Positions 17,142 to 25,135 of a stretch of DNA of 25,452 nt are shown here, piece after piece; within the stretch, counting starts at the first letter, position 1, and each line of letters begins with the position of its first letter. The DNA is taken from positions 1 to 25,452 of the forward strand of contig CAJWNW010000010.1 in NCBI GenBank assembly GCA_913044085.1. Direction: 5' to 3'. Under the pieces are notes generated by a model. That model was given only the letters and a program-made list of their open reading frames with translations. It ran no database searches and was not told the origin of the DNA. Both the position numbers and the translations under genes were made by a program. The stretch is from an uncultured Flavobacteriaceae bacterium (GTDB lineage: Bacteria > Bacteroidota > Bacteroidia > Flavobacteriales > Flavobacteriaceae).

Positions 17142-20100
17142 ATGCGTATCCATAATTTAGTAAAAATTTTAGTGTTTTTTACAGCGTGGAAAACCCCTTT
17201 TTTTGCACAACAGTCCTATAACAATCTTAATTTTGAGTCTCTAACAGAAGAAATTAGCACCCGTGCCATTTCAACAATCATTAAAGACCACAAAGGCGTA
17301 ATTTGGATTGGAACACAAGGCGACGGTCTGAGTTCATACAATGGTTATGAATTTAAAAATTACAGGCATGAGTGGGATAAATCTGGCTCAATAAATCACT
17401 CCATTGTAAATACGATTTACATGGATTCCAAAAATAATCTTTGGGTGGGAACTGAAGAGGGTCTAAACCTTTACAATAGAAACTTAGACCAGTTTATTCA
17501 AGTCTCGCTTGACAATGTAAACTCAAAAATAAAAGTAAAAGCTATTGAGGAGATAGAGGGGGGTAAAATACTTGTTGGCACCCACGGATTTGGAGTATTT
17601 GACGTTGATATTGAAACAAAAAAAATCCAAAGCGTTGCATTTTCATTGGATAACAACCTCCCTGGATTTCAAGTTAACGACATAAAAACTACCCAGCGGG
17701 GTGCAGTATTGGTTGGGTCTAACAGAGGGCTCTTAAAATATAATCCCCTTAGTAACGAACTTGATCATGCCAAATTCACCACCTTAAAGGACGCTGAAAT
17801 CATTAAAAAAAGCATTCAATCCATATTAACCAACAAAGATGGTAGCGTCTGGTTGGGTACTGTCAACAATGGCTTAATTGAAATTTATACAACCCCAACA
17901 AATTATTATGAATTCAAAACTCATAAAATCACAGACAAGCGCATATTGGCTTTAGAATTAGATGCTTCTGGAGCTATTTTTTGTGGTACAGAAAATGACG
18001 GCCTATTCATTATAAACAACCAAGGGGTTAAGTCACTAAAATACAATAGATCAAATACAAAGGGTATAAAATCCAACTCTGTCTGGTCGGTTTATATCGA
18101 TGAAAGTGACAGGATATGGCTAGGCTACTTTAATCAGGGAATTGATATTTTTGATCCCGAAAAACAACGTTTCAAATCGATTGAAAGCATTCCTAACAAA
18201 GACCAATCTTTGTTCTCAAAATCTGTGACGTCTATCGCACAAGATAAAAAAAACCGTTTATGGTTTGGTATTGCCGATGGTGGTATTGATGTATATGACC
18301 CCAAAAAACAAACATTTATCCATCTATTAGAAACCAAAAACCCCCTGGCGGCTGGTCTCACCAGTGCTGATGTAGTGACGGTTTTCATAGACAGTAAAAA
18401 TAATACCTGGGTGGGGACTTGGAACTCTGGCCTTTTCTACTTAAAAGATGGAAGTAATAAATTTGAAAACATTCAAATTAACAACAGCGGGGGCGTCTTA
18501 AAATCAAACCGAATAATGTCGTTTGCTGAGGACTCTAAAGGCAACATATGGATTGGTAGTTTTTTAAGTGGATTATATTCATACAATTCGGAACAAAGTA
18601 AACTGATACATCATCAAGAACCAGCGCTGAAAGATCAATACATTGATTCGAAAAATATCCGAAAAGTTTTGGTGGATATTGATGATAATATTTGGCTAGG
18701 GACACGAACTGGATTGTATAAGCTTTCTAATATGACTAAAAATCCAAGGGTTGAGTCGTATAATGACATATTGAACAAAAGATTAAAAAACAATGCTAAT
18801 TTTGATGTAGTTTCGTCACTTTTTGAAGACTATAAAAAAAATATATGGGTCGGAACTGATGGGTATGGGTTGTGCCTACTAAATCCAAAAGACAAATCCG
18901 TAAAATGGTTTAACAGAACAAACAATTTCTCACATCAATCCATTTCATCAATTGTTCAAACCGAAAAAAACAGGATTTGGATTACGGGAAATGAAGGGAT
19001 TTCTAAATTTGATATCACTAAAAACAACTTCACAAATTATAACATACAAGATGGTCTTTTAGCAAACAACTTCAACAAAAATTCTGTACATTTTTCAGAT
19101 GATGGCATCATCTATTTTGGTTGCTACAAGGGTGTGAATTTTTTCAATCCCAAGAGCATTACTTCCAGTACGACTACACCAAGGGTTTTTCTTTCAGATT
19201 TTAAATTGGCAAATAAAAGCATTAAACCAGGACAAGACCATAGCCCCTTAGAAAAAGTCATTGGTGAAACTTCAAAATTGGTACTCAATTACAACCAAAG
19301 TTTATTTACAATCGATTTTTATGGATTGAGTTATACACGTTCCAAAAACATTGAATATGCCTACTACTTGGAGGGATTTGAGAGCGATTGGAACTATGTT
19401 GGAAATACAAGAAACGCAACCTATACCAACATTCCGCCAGGCAACTATAAATTTAAAGTCAAAGCGGCAAATTCAGATGGTATTTGGAACATTTCACCTA
19501 CCATTTTAGAAATTAGAGTCACAGCACCTTGGTGGGAAACAAATTTAGCCACATTTATCTTTTTCTCGATTTTTATGGGAATTATAATTACATTTTACAG
19601 GTTTTTAAACGTTCGAATCAAAGAACGTCTGGAAATTAAAAGAGCCCGTGAGGAGCGCAAACAGATTGAGGGTTTAAATGCTAAAAAAATTCAATTTTTT
19701 ACCAATATTTCCCACGAATTTCGAACCCCCTTAACATTAATTTTAAACCCCCTAGAAGATATTATTAAAAACAAAAACTTGAACCTACCAGAGATAATCC
19801 AAGAAAAACATAAAATTATTCATAAAAACTCTAAGCGTTTGTCACGTTTGATTGACGAGTTAATGGATTTTAGAAAACTACAGTTCAGTAAAATCGAACT
19901 CAATGTTTCAAAATTCGATTTAATTATTTTCATCAACGAAGTTGCCAGCCACTTTGAAGAAGAAGCATTACAAAGAAATATTGTTTTATCTGTTGAGCAC
20001 AGTTCAGATGAAATTAATGTTTGGGCAGACCCTTCAATGCTGGAAAAAATTATTTTCAATTTACTTTCCAATGCGTTTAAAGCGACAAAAGATCACGGCG

Positions 20101-21272
20101 TTGTTACGCTAAAAGTACAAGAAACATCGGAGCCTATTGAGTTTCCACTCATTAAAAATTCCAATAAAAATATGGGAGTTACCATAAGTATTTCGGACAG
20201 TGGAATTGGAATCAAGGAAGAAAATCTAAAAAAGATATTTTCAAGGTTCTATCAGGTTAATGAAATGGATAAACAATATTACGGGGGGACTGGAATTGGC
20301 CTAGAAGTGGTAAAGAGTTTTGTTGATTTACACAAAGGAAATATTGAGGTGAAAAGTAAAAAAAATGTAGGAACAGTCTTCACTATTTCACTACCCAAAG
20401 GCAAAGCCCATTTTAATATCAAATTTCCAGAAAAAGAATTGAATATTAATAATCCTAATTTTAAACAAATCAATGCCAATACTTCACAAAAAGATGAGAC
20501 CTCAAAATTAAATACCAAAAAAACTATTCTTGTTGTTGAAGATAATATTGAACTGCGAAATTATGTTAAAAATGAACTGCATCAAGAATACAAAATAAAA
20601 ACAGCAGAAAACGGAAAAGAAGGACTTGAAAAAGCTTTAAAGTTTGTGCCAGATCTTATCATCACGGATATCATGATGCCTGTTATGGATGGTTTAGAAT
20701 TTTGTGAAAAAGTAAAAACAAATTTAAAAATAAGCCACATTCCGCTTTTGATGATGACCGCCAAAGGCATGCAAATTGATAAAATCAAAGGCATCGATAA
20801 GGGCGCTGATGCGTATGTTACAAAACCATTTAATATGGAGCTGCTCAAGTCCCAGATAAAACAACTCATCTCGAGCCGACAGATTCTTTTTAATAAATAT
20901 TTTAACGGCTTAAAAAATCAAGAGCTATCCCAAACCACTTCTTTAGACAAACAATTTATTACCAATATTTTAGACTACATCAACAAAAATATTAGCGATT
21001 CTAACTTGGGTGTTGAAAACTTAGCTGAAGAACTCTTACTGAGCCGCAGTAAATTGTACAGAAAAATTAAAGCCTTAACTGGATTTACCGCTACGGAATT
21101 TATAAGAAGTGTAAAATTAGAAAAAGCGAAAGAGCTTCTATTAAAAACAGAATTCACCGTTAGTGAGATTAGCTACAAAGTTGGGTTTTCTTCCCCATCC
21201 TATTTCACAAAGTGTTTTAAAAATCATTTTGGAATGATACCTAAACAAATCAGAGAATCAAATAATTCTTAA
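17142..21272 (+). CDS. Hybrid two-component system regulator (HTCS): sensor propeller, histidine kinase, receiver and AraC DNA-binding domain
   Basis: This 1376-residue inner-membrane regulator senses a breakdown oligosaccharide in the periplasm and controls the PUL. After a signal segment (1-22) come 14 Reg_prop-type blades recognisable by their W-x-G-T motifs (VIWIGTQGDGLSSYN, NLWVGTEEGLNLYN, VWLGTVNNGL, IWVGTDGYGL and others). These would form two seven-bladed propellers. Then come a Y_Y_Y domain (about 735-795), one membrane helix (about 802-823), and HisKA with His858 in NISHEFRTPLTL. HATPase_c follows (LLSNAFKAT, DSGIGIKEE, GGTGIGL), then a receiver with Asp1176 in IITDIMMPVMDG, and an AraC HTH (about 1275-1372, ending in CFKNHFGMIPKQI). 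All key residues are present. It is divergent from the SusC gene, and its stop overlaps that of the GH5 gene by 4 bp. Confidence 0.97.
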   Translation: MRIHNLVKILVFFTAWKTPFFAQQSYNNLNFESLTEEISTRAISTIIKDHKGVIWIGTQGDGLSSYNGYEFKNYRHEWDKSGSINHSIVNTIYMDSKNNLWVGTEEGLNLYNRNLDQFIQVSLDNVNSKIKVKAIEEIEGGKILVGTHGFGVFDVDIETKKIQSVAFSLDNNLPGFQVNDIKTTQRGAVLVGSNRGLLKYNPLSNELDHAKFTTLKDAEIIKKSIQSILTNKDGSVWLGTVNNGLIEIYTTPTNYYEFKTHKITDKRILALELDASGAIFCGTENDGLFIINNQGVKSLKYNRSNTKGIKSNSVWSVYIDESDRIWLGYFNQGIDIFDPEKQRFKSIESIPNKDQSLFSKSVTSIAQDKKNRLWFGIADGGIDVYDPKKQTFIHLLETKNPLAAGLTSADVVTVFIDSKNNTWVGTWNSGLFYLKDGSNKFENIQINNSGGVLKSNRIMSFAEDSKGNIWIGSFLSGLYSYNSEQSKLIHHQEPALKDQYIDSKNIRKVLVDIDDNIWLGTRTGLYKLSNMTKNPRVESYNDILNKRLKNNANFDVVSSLFEDYKKNIWVGTDGYGLCLLNPKDKSVKWFNRTNNFSHQSISSIVQTEKNRIWITGNEGISKFDITKNNFTNYNIQDGLLANNFNKNSVHFSDDGIIYFGCYKGVNFFNPKSITSSTTTPRVFLSDFKLANKSIKPGQDHSPLEKVIGETSKLVLNYNQSLFTIDFYGLSYTRSKNIEYAYYLEGFESDWNYVGNTRNATYTNIPPGNYKFKVKAANSDGIWNISPTILEIRVTAPWWETNLATFIFFSIFMGIIITFYRFLNVRIKERLEIKRAREERKQIEGLNAKKIQFFTNISHEFRTPLTLILNPLEDIIKNKNLNLPEIIQEKHKIIHKNSKRLSRLIDELMDFRKLQFSKIELNVSKFDLIIFINEVASHFEEEALQRNIVLSVEHSSDEINVWADPSMLEKIIFNLLSNAFKATKDHGVVTLKVQETSEPIEFPLIKNSNKNMGVTISISDSGIGIKEENLKKIFSRFYQVNEMDKQYYGGTGIGLEVVKSFVDLHKGNIEVKSKKNVGTVFTISLPKGKAHFNIKFPEKELNINNPNFKQINANTSQKDETSKLNTKKTILVVEDNIELRNYVKNELHQEYKIKTAENGKEGLEKALKFVPDLIITDIMMPVMDGLEFCEKVKTNLKISHIPLLMMTAKGMQIDKIKGIDKGADAYVTKPFNMELLKSQIKQLISSRQILFNKYFNGLKNQELSQTTSLDKQFITNILDYINKNISDSNLGVENLAEELLLSRSKLYRKIKALTGFTATEFIRSVKLEKAKELLLKTEFTVSEISYKVGFSSPSYFTKCFKNHFGMIPKQIRESNNS

Positions 21273-23200
21273 TCAATAATGAATTTGTTTGTAATTTCAA
21301 TTCCATTATCAAATTCAGCCTTAATAAAATACAAGCCTTTTAAAAACTGCCCTATATAAATTTGGTTGGTCCGCTTCTTCTCAAATACCAATTCTCCCAA
21401 AATATTGTAAAGCTTTACATTAAGAATATTTAAATCTGATTTAAAGAATAGAAAGTCTTTTACTGGATTAGGAAACAAAATCAATTTAGGGTGAGAGACA
21501 TATGAAGGTAAACCTAGAGAGGTGTCTTCAACTTGGATACTAAAATTGTCTAATATATAAGTCCCTACATCCGCTCCTAACAATGCCTGAAGCTGAACTG
21601 AAGAGGTTCCTTGTGGAGCCTCATATTCAAATTCATAGTACTGAAAGTTGGTTGATAGTTGAAAAATCTCAGAGGGCACATAAGATGTACTACCATTGAC
21701 TTGAGATTTAAATCTCAACCTAAAGGAAATCCCGGGCTGAAATGCTCTAACGTAACACCCAACGGTTAGTTTTTTATCGCTTAAATCTTCTTCATAAACC
21801 ACATTACTCAAAAGCACCCTATTGTAATTCTGTGACGAAGTCACATCAACTCTAGCAGCTGTTGACCCTGAAAATACAGAGGCTGTGGCTGCAGAAAAAG
21901 TAGCTGCAGCATTACCTTGAACAGACAAACTCCAATTGTTAGAATAGCCACACTCGAAATCAGGATTTTTAATAATATCTGCGGGTGAGGGACCATAACA
22001 CTCTGGCCAATCTCCATCAGCTAACAGGGCCTCTTTTATGTCTTCTACCCAAGTTCCAGAAATGACATTGTTGGTCTGTGGATTGTCAGTTCGTAAATGA
22101 ATGGATTTTGTGGATTTATTTCCTGCACACCACGCTGAAAAAGAAAAACCTCTATTGATGGCTTGTTCTGCCAAATAGCGGTGGTATTCAACACGCGAAG
22201 CATTTTCAGGGCCATTGAAAGCACCACTTACTCCTGTCTCATAATTAATTCCATCTGCATTATCGGCTCCAAATTCACCCAGAGTTATAGGAATATTATT
22301 AGCTTCAGACCATTGTTCGATCGAATTGAAATGGTTGTTAATTGTATTTTTATCGGCATTACTACCCCAAGTATAATTAGCATATTGCTCTCTTGATGAG
22401 GCTGTGAAGTTAAAAGGTTGATAATAATGAAATGAAGCAATTAAGTAAGCATCGCTATTTAAAACCTGATTGCCTATAGTTGTAGGTGCTTCATAGGATG
22501 TAGAAGTCCCACCTGTTATAATGATGGAGCGTGTACTGTTATTACCTCCCGTAGATCTAATGGCCTCAATAATCATTGCATTAAGGACGTTCATTTCTGC
22601 AGCACTGACTTCAAAATAAGGCTCGTTTACAACCTCAAATATGAGTTGTTCAGGATGGTTGACAAAACGATTTGCGATTTGAATCCAAATGGATTTAAAT
22701 TTCATTAAATCGGCAGCACGTTTGGCAGAACTGGGTGAGGTGTACACATCAGAGTTTGAAGCATTAAAAGTATCTAAAAATTCAGATTTAAGTTGAGCTC
22801 CGTGAAAGTCAATCACGGTATAAAGTCCTTGATTTAAAGACCAGTCAACTACGGTCTCAACGCGGTTCAAATAGGATGGATTGACAGAAAAATCTGCGAT
22901 ATTACCATTGTATTGGTTGGAGGTATTTGGGTTAGCGGACCAATTTGAGGTATCACCAGATGTCCTAGAACCAAAAAAATCTGAAGGAATTCTAACATTT
23001 GAAAAGCCTGCATTGGCAAGGTCTAGAAAGTATTGTTCATAAACTTGAGGGGCCCAATTGCCCTCAACAGGTGAACTCAGGGTATTGCCAAGATTGATAC
23101 CTCTGCCCATAGCCTCTACAACTTCCCATGACGACATTTGTCCAAACAAACCCAAGGTTCCAATAAAATATCCGAATAAAAACTTTAGTATAATTCTCAC
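21269..23200 (-). CDS. GH5 glycoside hydrolase with CBM4/9-like module and T9SS sorting domain
   Basis: This 643-residue secreted endo-glycanase has a signal peptide at about 1-20. The GH5 barrel (about 25-395) contains MGRGINLGNTL, FSNVRIPSDFF, LIFEVVNEPYF with acid/base Glu193, ASFHYYQPFNFT and ITLGEFGADN with nucleophile Glu309. The pattern recalls GH5_25/GH5_4-type enzymes such as Thermotoga Cel5A, which have broad beta-glucan or mannan activity. A subfamily is not certain. A CBM4/9-like beta-sandwich follows (about 410-560: NPDFECGYSNNWSLSV, YILDNFSIQV), then a T9SS domain (ILFPNPVKDFLFF, LKGLYFIKA). The start is GTG; an in-frame TGA lies two codons upstream, and the next ATG would delete the signal peptide. 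An intrinsic terminator ends 8 nt before the start. Its stop codon overlaps the regulator's stop codon tail to tail. Confidence 0.88.
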   Translation of the reverse strand: MRIILKFLFGYFIGTLGLFGQMSSWEVVEAMGRGINLGNTLSSPVEGNWAPQVYEQYFLDLANAGFSNVRIPSDFFGSRTSGDTSNWSANPNTSNQYNGNIADFSVNPSYLNRVETVVDWSLNQGLYTVIDFHGAQLKSEFLDTFNASNSDVYTSPSSAKRAADLMKFKSIWIQIANRFVNHPEQLIFEVVNEPYFEVSAAEMNVLNAMIIEAIRSTGGNNSTRSIIITGGTSTSYEAPTTIGNQVLNSDAYLIASFHYYQPFNFTASSREQYANYTWGSNADKNTINNHFNSIEQWSEANNIPITLGEFGADNADGINYETGVSGAFNGPENASRVEYHRYLAEQAINRGFSFSAWCAGNKSTKSIHLRTDNPQTNNVISGTWVEDIKEALLADGDWPECYGPSPADIIKNPDFECGYSNNWSLSVQGNAAATFSAATASVFSGSTAARVDVTSSQNYNRVLLSNVVYEEDLSDKKLTVGCYVRAFQPGISFRLRFKSQVNGSTSYVPSEIFQLSTNFQYYEFEYEAPQGTSSVQLQALLGADVGTYILDNFSIQVEDTSLGLPSYVSHPKLILFPNPVKDFLFFKSDLNILNVKLYNILGELVFEKKRTNQIYIGQFLKGLYFIKAEFDNGIEITNKFIID

Positions 23201-23208
23201 GTCTCAAT

Positions 23209-23237
23209 AAAAAAATGAGGAGGCCAAGGCCTCCTCA
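23209..23237 (-). terminator. Intrinsic terminator after the small exported-protein gene
   Basis: A perfect 10-bp GC-rich inverted repeat (TGAGGAGGCC / GGCCTCCTCA, 23216-23237) with a 2-base centre is followed on the minus strand by seven T residues (23215-23209). It begins 21 nt after the stop codon of the 112-residue protein gene. In the RNA the loop would open to about four bases. On the plus strand no T-run follows, so it is directional. It is the only strong terminator seen in the window. Confidence 0.88.
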
Positions 23238-23258
23238 AAATTTAAAAGTTAAATATAA

Positions 23259-23597
23259 TTAATTCTTGTGGCTCTCACGCTCAAGTTTGGTGATTATACC
23301 AATTTGCTCTTTACTAAAAACAGTCATTAACTTTTTACGCGTTTCAATAAAAGCAGTACGGTAAACTTGTTTTTTCTCATCCTGCGATAAGTCTTTACCT
23401 CTAATTTTCTTTGTATTCGAAACGTACTTATTGTAAAGGGTTTGTTTTAAAAATTCTACATTGGCTTCAGATAAATCCATATTTGAGGAAATATATTCAA
23501 CGGCAGTTGCAGCACGTTTTGAAGCAAACTTGTTTTCTTGAGCTTTAACAATAAAAGTGAACATTACGAGCGCACAGGTGATGATTATTTTTTTCAT
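23259..23597 (-). CDS. Small exported protein of unknown function (112 aa)
   Basis: I do not recognise a family. The protein has a clear signal peptide (MKKIIITCALVMFTFIVKAQ, cleavage after about residue 19). The remaining roughly 92 residues are highly charged and probably all alpha-helical (ATAVEYISSNMDLSEANVEF, DLSQDEKKQVYRTAFIETRK, FSKEQIGIITKLERES). The length, charge and helical hairpin look recall Spy/CpxP-type periplasmic proteins. The LTxxQ signature is not evident, so this is only an analogy. It lies 28 bp downstream of the two-domain T9SS protein gene, probably in the same transcript, and is followed by a strong terminator. A role in secretion, folding or glycan handling is speculation. 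Confidence 0.82.
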   Translation of the reverse strand: MKKIIITCALVMFTFIVKAQENKFASKRAATAVEYISSNMDLSEANVEFLKQTLYNKYVSNTKKIRGKDLSQDEKKQVYRTAFIETRKKLMTVFSKEQIGIITKLERESHKN

Positions 23598-23625
23598 TTT
23601 TTTTAAAATTAGATTGATATTTATT

Positions 23626-24915
23626 TTATTGAATTATAAACTTTCGAGTGGCCTTACCACCATTTTTGTGTTCTGTTTTCAGAATGTACAATCCGGGCGT
23701 CAGAGAGGATAGGTTTATAGACCTAGCAGCGCCAATTTGACGTAAAACTTCCTGCCCTAGTACATTTAGAACACGAAGTGTTCTAACAGTAGAGGCACTT
23801 TGGATATTAAGGATATCTTTCGCCGGGTTTGGAAATACTCTTAAGTTTTGTTCCAAAGAAAACTGGTTTACAGAAAGAGGATTCTCTGTTGAAAACAAAA
23901 TTCTATCAATATTTGCTGTTCCGGATGATGTCAAAGGAGCCCCTTCTTCTGTTGGTTCAATAATTTGAAATGCAAAGTTATTTATCATTCCATTCCAATT
24001 GTCAAGCGTTGATAAATCAAAATTAACCTCATGGGCAGTCGTTGAATTTGGAGTAATATCAGTAGCCACAAACTGATTTCCGCCTTGGGGAGATACGAAT
24101 GTCATTCTTGACTTGGGGGAATTATTTTCAGACAAAAATACGGTTGCATATTTATACGCATCAGCATTAACTGCAAATGAACCACTTTGTGTTAATTTTG
24201 GATAAGGGCTGGTGTCTGATATGTCTAAAACTAAATTTCCAGCAGATTGAGATACTGAAACCCCATTTTGACCTATAAATCCTTCAACATTTTCACTAAA
24301 ATTAAAATCAACACGTTCTTCAGATGGAATTTCATTTATAAATGACATAGAATGAATTGTAATTGATCCTTCAGAGGTCAAAAACCCATTCGCTGGTGAA
24401 GCAGTAACAAATTGTATTTGTATGTGATCCATATCCAAATCAGTTTCATCCTCAATGGCATTGTTATAATTTATCCAATCAACATTGGTTAGATCATAGT
24501 AAAACGTTTGTTGAGCACCTGTTGTGGCAGGAATATCAAAAGATGCATACCTAGCTTGAGCTCCAGCTGAACTGTTGGGATCAGTTCCATTTAATCCTTT
24601 GAAGTGAATCACTCTTACTCTAGTTACTGAGTTAGAAGTGTTGTGCAATTTCATACTGAAAATTTTGTTGTTATCAGCATCAATATTGGCATCGGTGTGT
24701 TTTAATTTTGGCTTGCGACCATTTTGCCAATTGTCTGTACCTGGATTTGCCCAACTAACAACTAATCCATCCGATGTAATTGATAAGTCAGCATCTGTTA
24801 TTCCGCCACCTCCAGAGATCCAGCCAAGTTGATTTTGACTACTTTGAAAGTCAAAATTTTGAGCAACAAGTGAATAAGAAACAGTTAATAAAAATAGAAT
24901 GTAAAATTTTTTCAT
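23626..24915 (-). CDS. Secreted two-domain T9SS protein of unknown function, possibly glycan-binding
   Basis: This 429-residue protein has a signal peptide (residues 1-18, cleavage at LVA/QN). Two successive beta-rich domains follow, about 20-195 (FDFQSSQNQLGWISGGGG, IFSMKLHNTSNSVTRVRVIH, DHIQIQFVT, ITIHSMSFINE) and 200-345 (VDFNFSENVEGFIGQNGVSV, ATVFLSENNSPKSRMTFVS, NNFAFQIIE, ANIDRILFS). They share the same order of motifs and look like tandem copies of one jelly-roll domain. No catalytic motif was recognised. The C-terminus (VFPNPAKDILNIQ, LRVLNVLGQEVLRQI, SLTPGLYILKTE) is a T9SS type A sorting domain, so the protein is exported to the surface or medium. Context within a PUL suggests a carbohydrate-binding protein, but this is inference. 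It is the first gene of the segment before the terminator. Confidence 0.85.
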   Translation of the reverse strand: MKKFYILFLLTVSYSLVAQNFDFQSSQNQLGWISGGGGITDADLSITSDGLVVSWANPGTDNWQNGRKPKLKHTDANIDADNNKIFSMKLHNTSNSVTRVRVIHFKGLNGTDPNSSAGAQARYASFDIPATTGAQQTFYYDLTNVDWINYNNAIEDETDLDMDHIQIQFVTASPANGFLTSEGSITIHSMSFINEIPSEERVDFNFSENVEGFIGQNGVSVSQSAGNLVLDISDTSPYPKLTQSGSFAVNADAYKYATVFLSENNSPKSRMTFVSPQGGNQFVATDITPNSTTAHEVNFDLSTLDNWNGMINNFAFQIIEPTEEGAPLTSSGTANIDRILFSTENPLSVNQFSLEQNLRVFPNPAKDILNIQSASTVRTLRVLNVLGQEVLRQIGAARSINLSSLTPGLYILKTEHKNGGKATRKFIIQ

Positions 24916-25030
24916 ACTTAGAATTTTGATTAATTGGTTTTGTGTAATTTTTCGTAAAAAAAGAAAGTTTAGATTTTAAAAAAAATAAAAGAATTAGGTA
25001 TGTTGTTAAAGATACATTTAATGACATAAA

Positions 25031-25038
25031 CAAATTTA
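25031..25038 (-). promoter_or_regulatory. Candidate -7 promoter element (TAAATTTG) in the 220-bp gap upstream of the two-domain T9SS protein
   Basis: The gap 24916-25135 is AT-rich and holds no gene. On the minus strand this octamer matches TAnnTTTG. It would start transcription roughly 110 nt before the ATG at 24915. A TTG is present upstream but only 7 bp away, too close for a normal -33 element. No GC-rich terminator hairpin for the upstream sulfatase gene was seen in the gap. Confidence 0.3.
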
Positions 25039-25135
25039 ATTTATTCAAAACGTTACCGCCCTAAAAAATGTGGCAAATTCTGTAAAAAATGAAGCAAATA
25101 TGTGTTTATGGTGAAAATTATAACAATTTCAAGTA

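Noticed and set aside
17168..19160. Repeated W-x-G-T segments as a DNA repeat array or CRISPR-like feature
   Set aside because: The periodicity is at protein level (about 40-55 residues per blade) and explained by the sensor propeller. The DNA copies are diverged and not spacer-like.
24916..25135. Small RNA or terminator in the 220-bp gap
   Set aside because: Only A/T runs and short direct repeats are seen. There is no stable GC stem followed by a T-run, so nothing can be supported beyond a weak promoter candidate.
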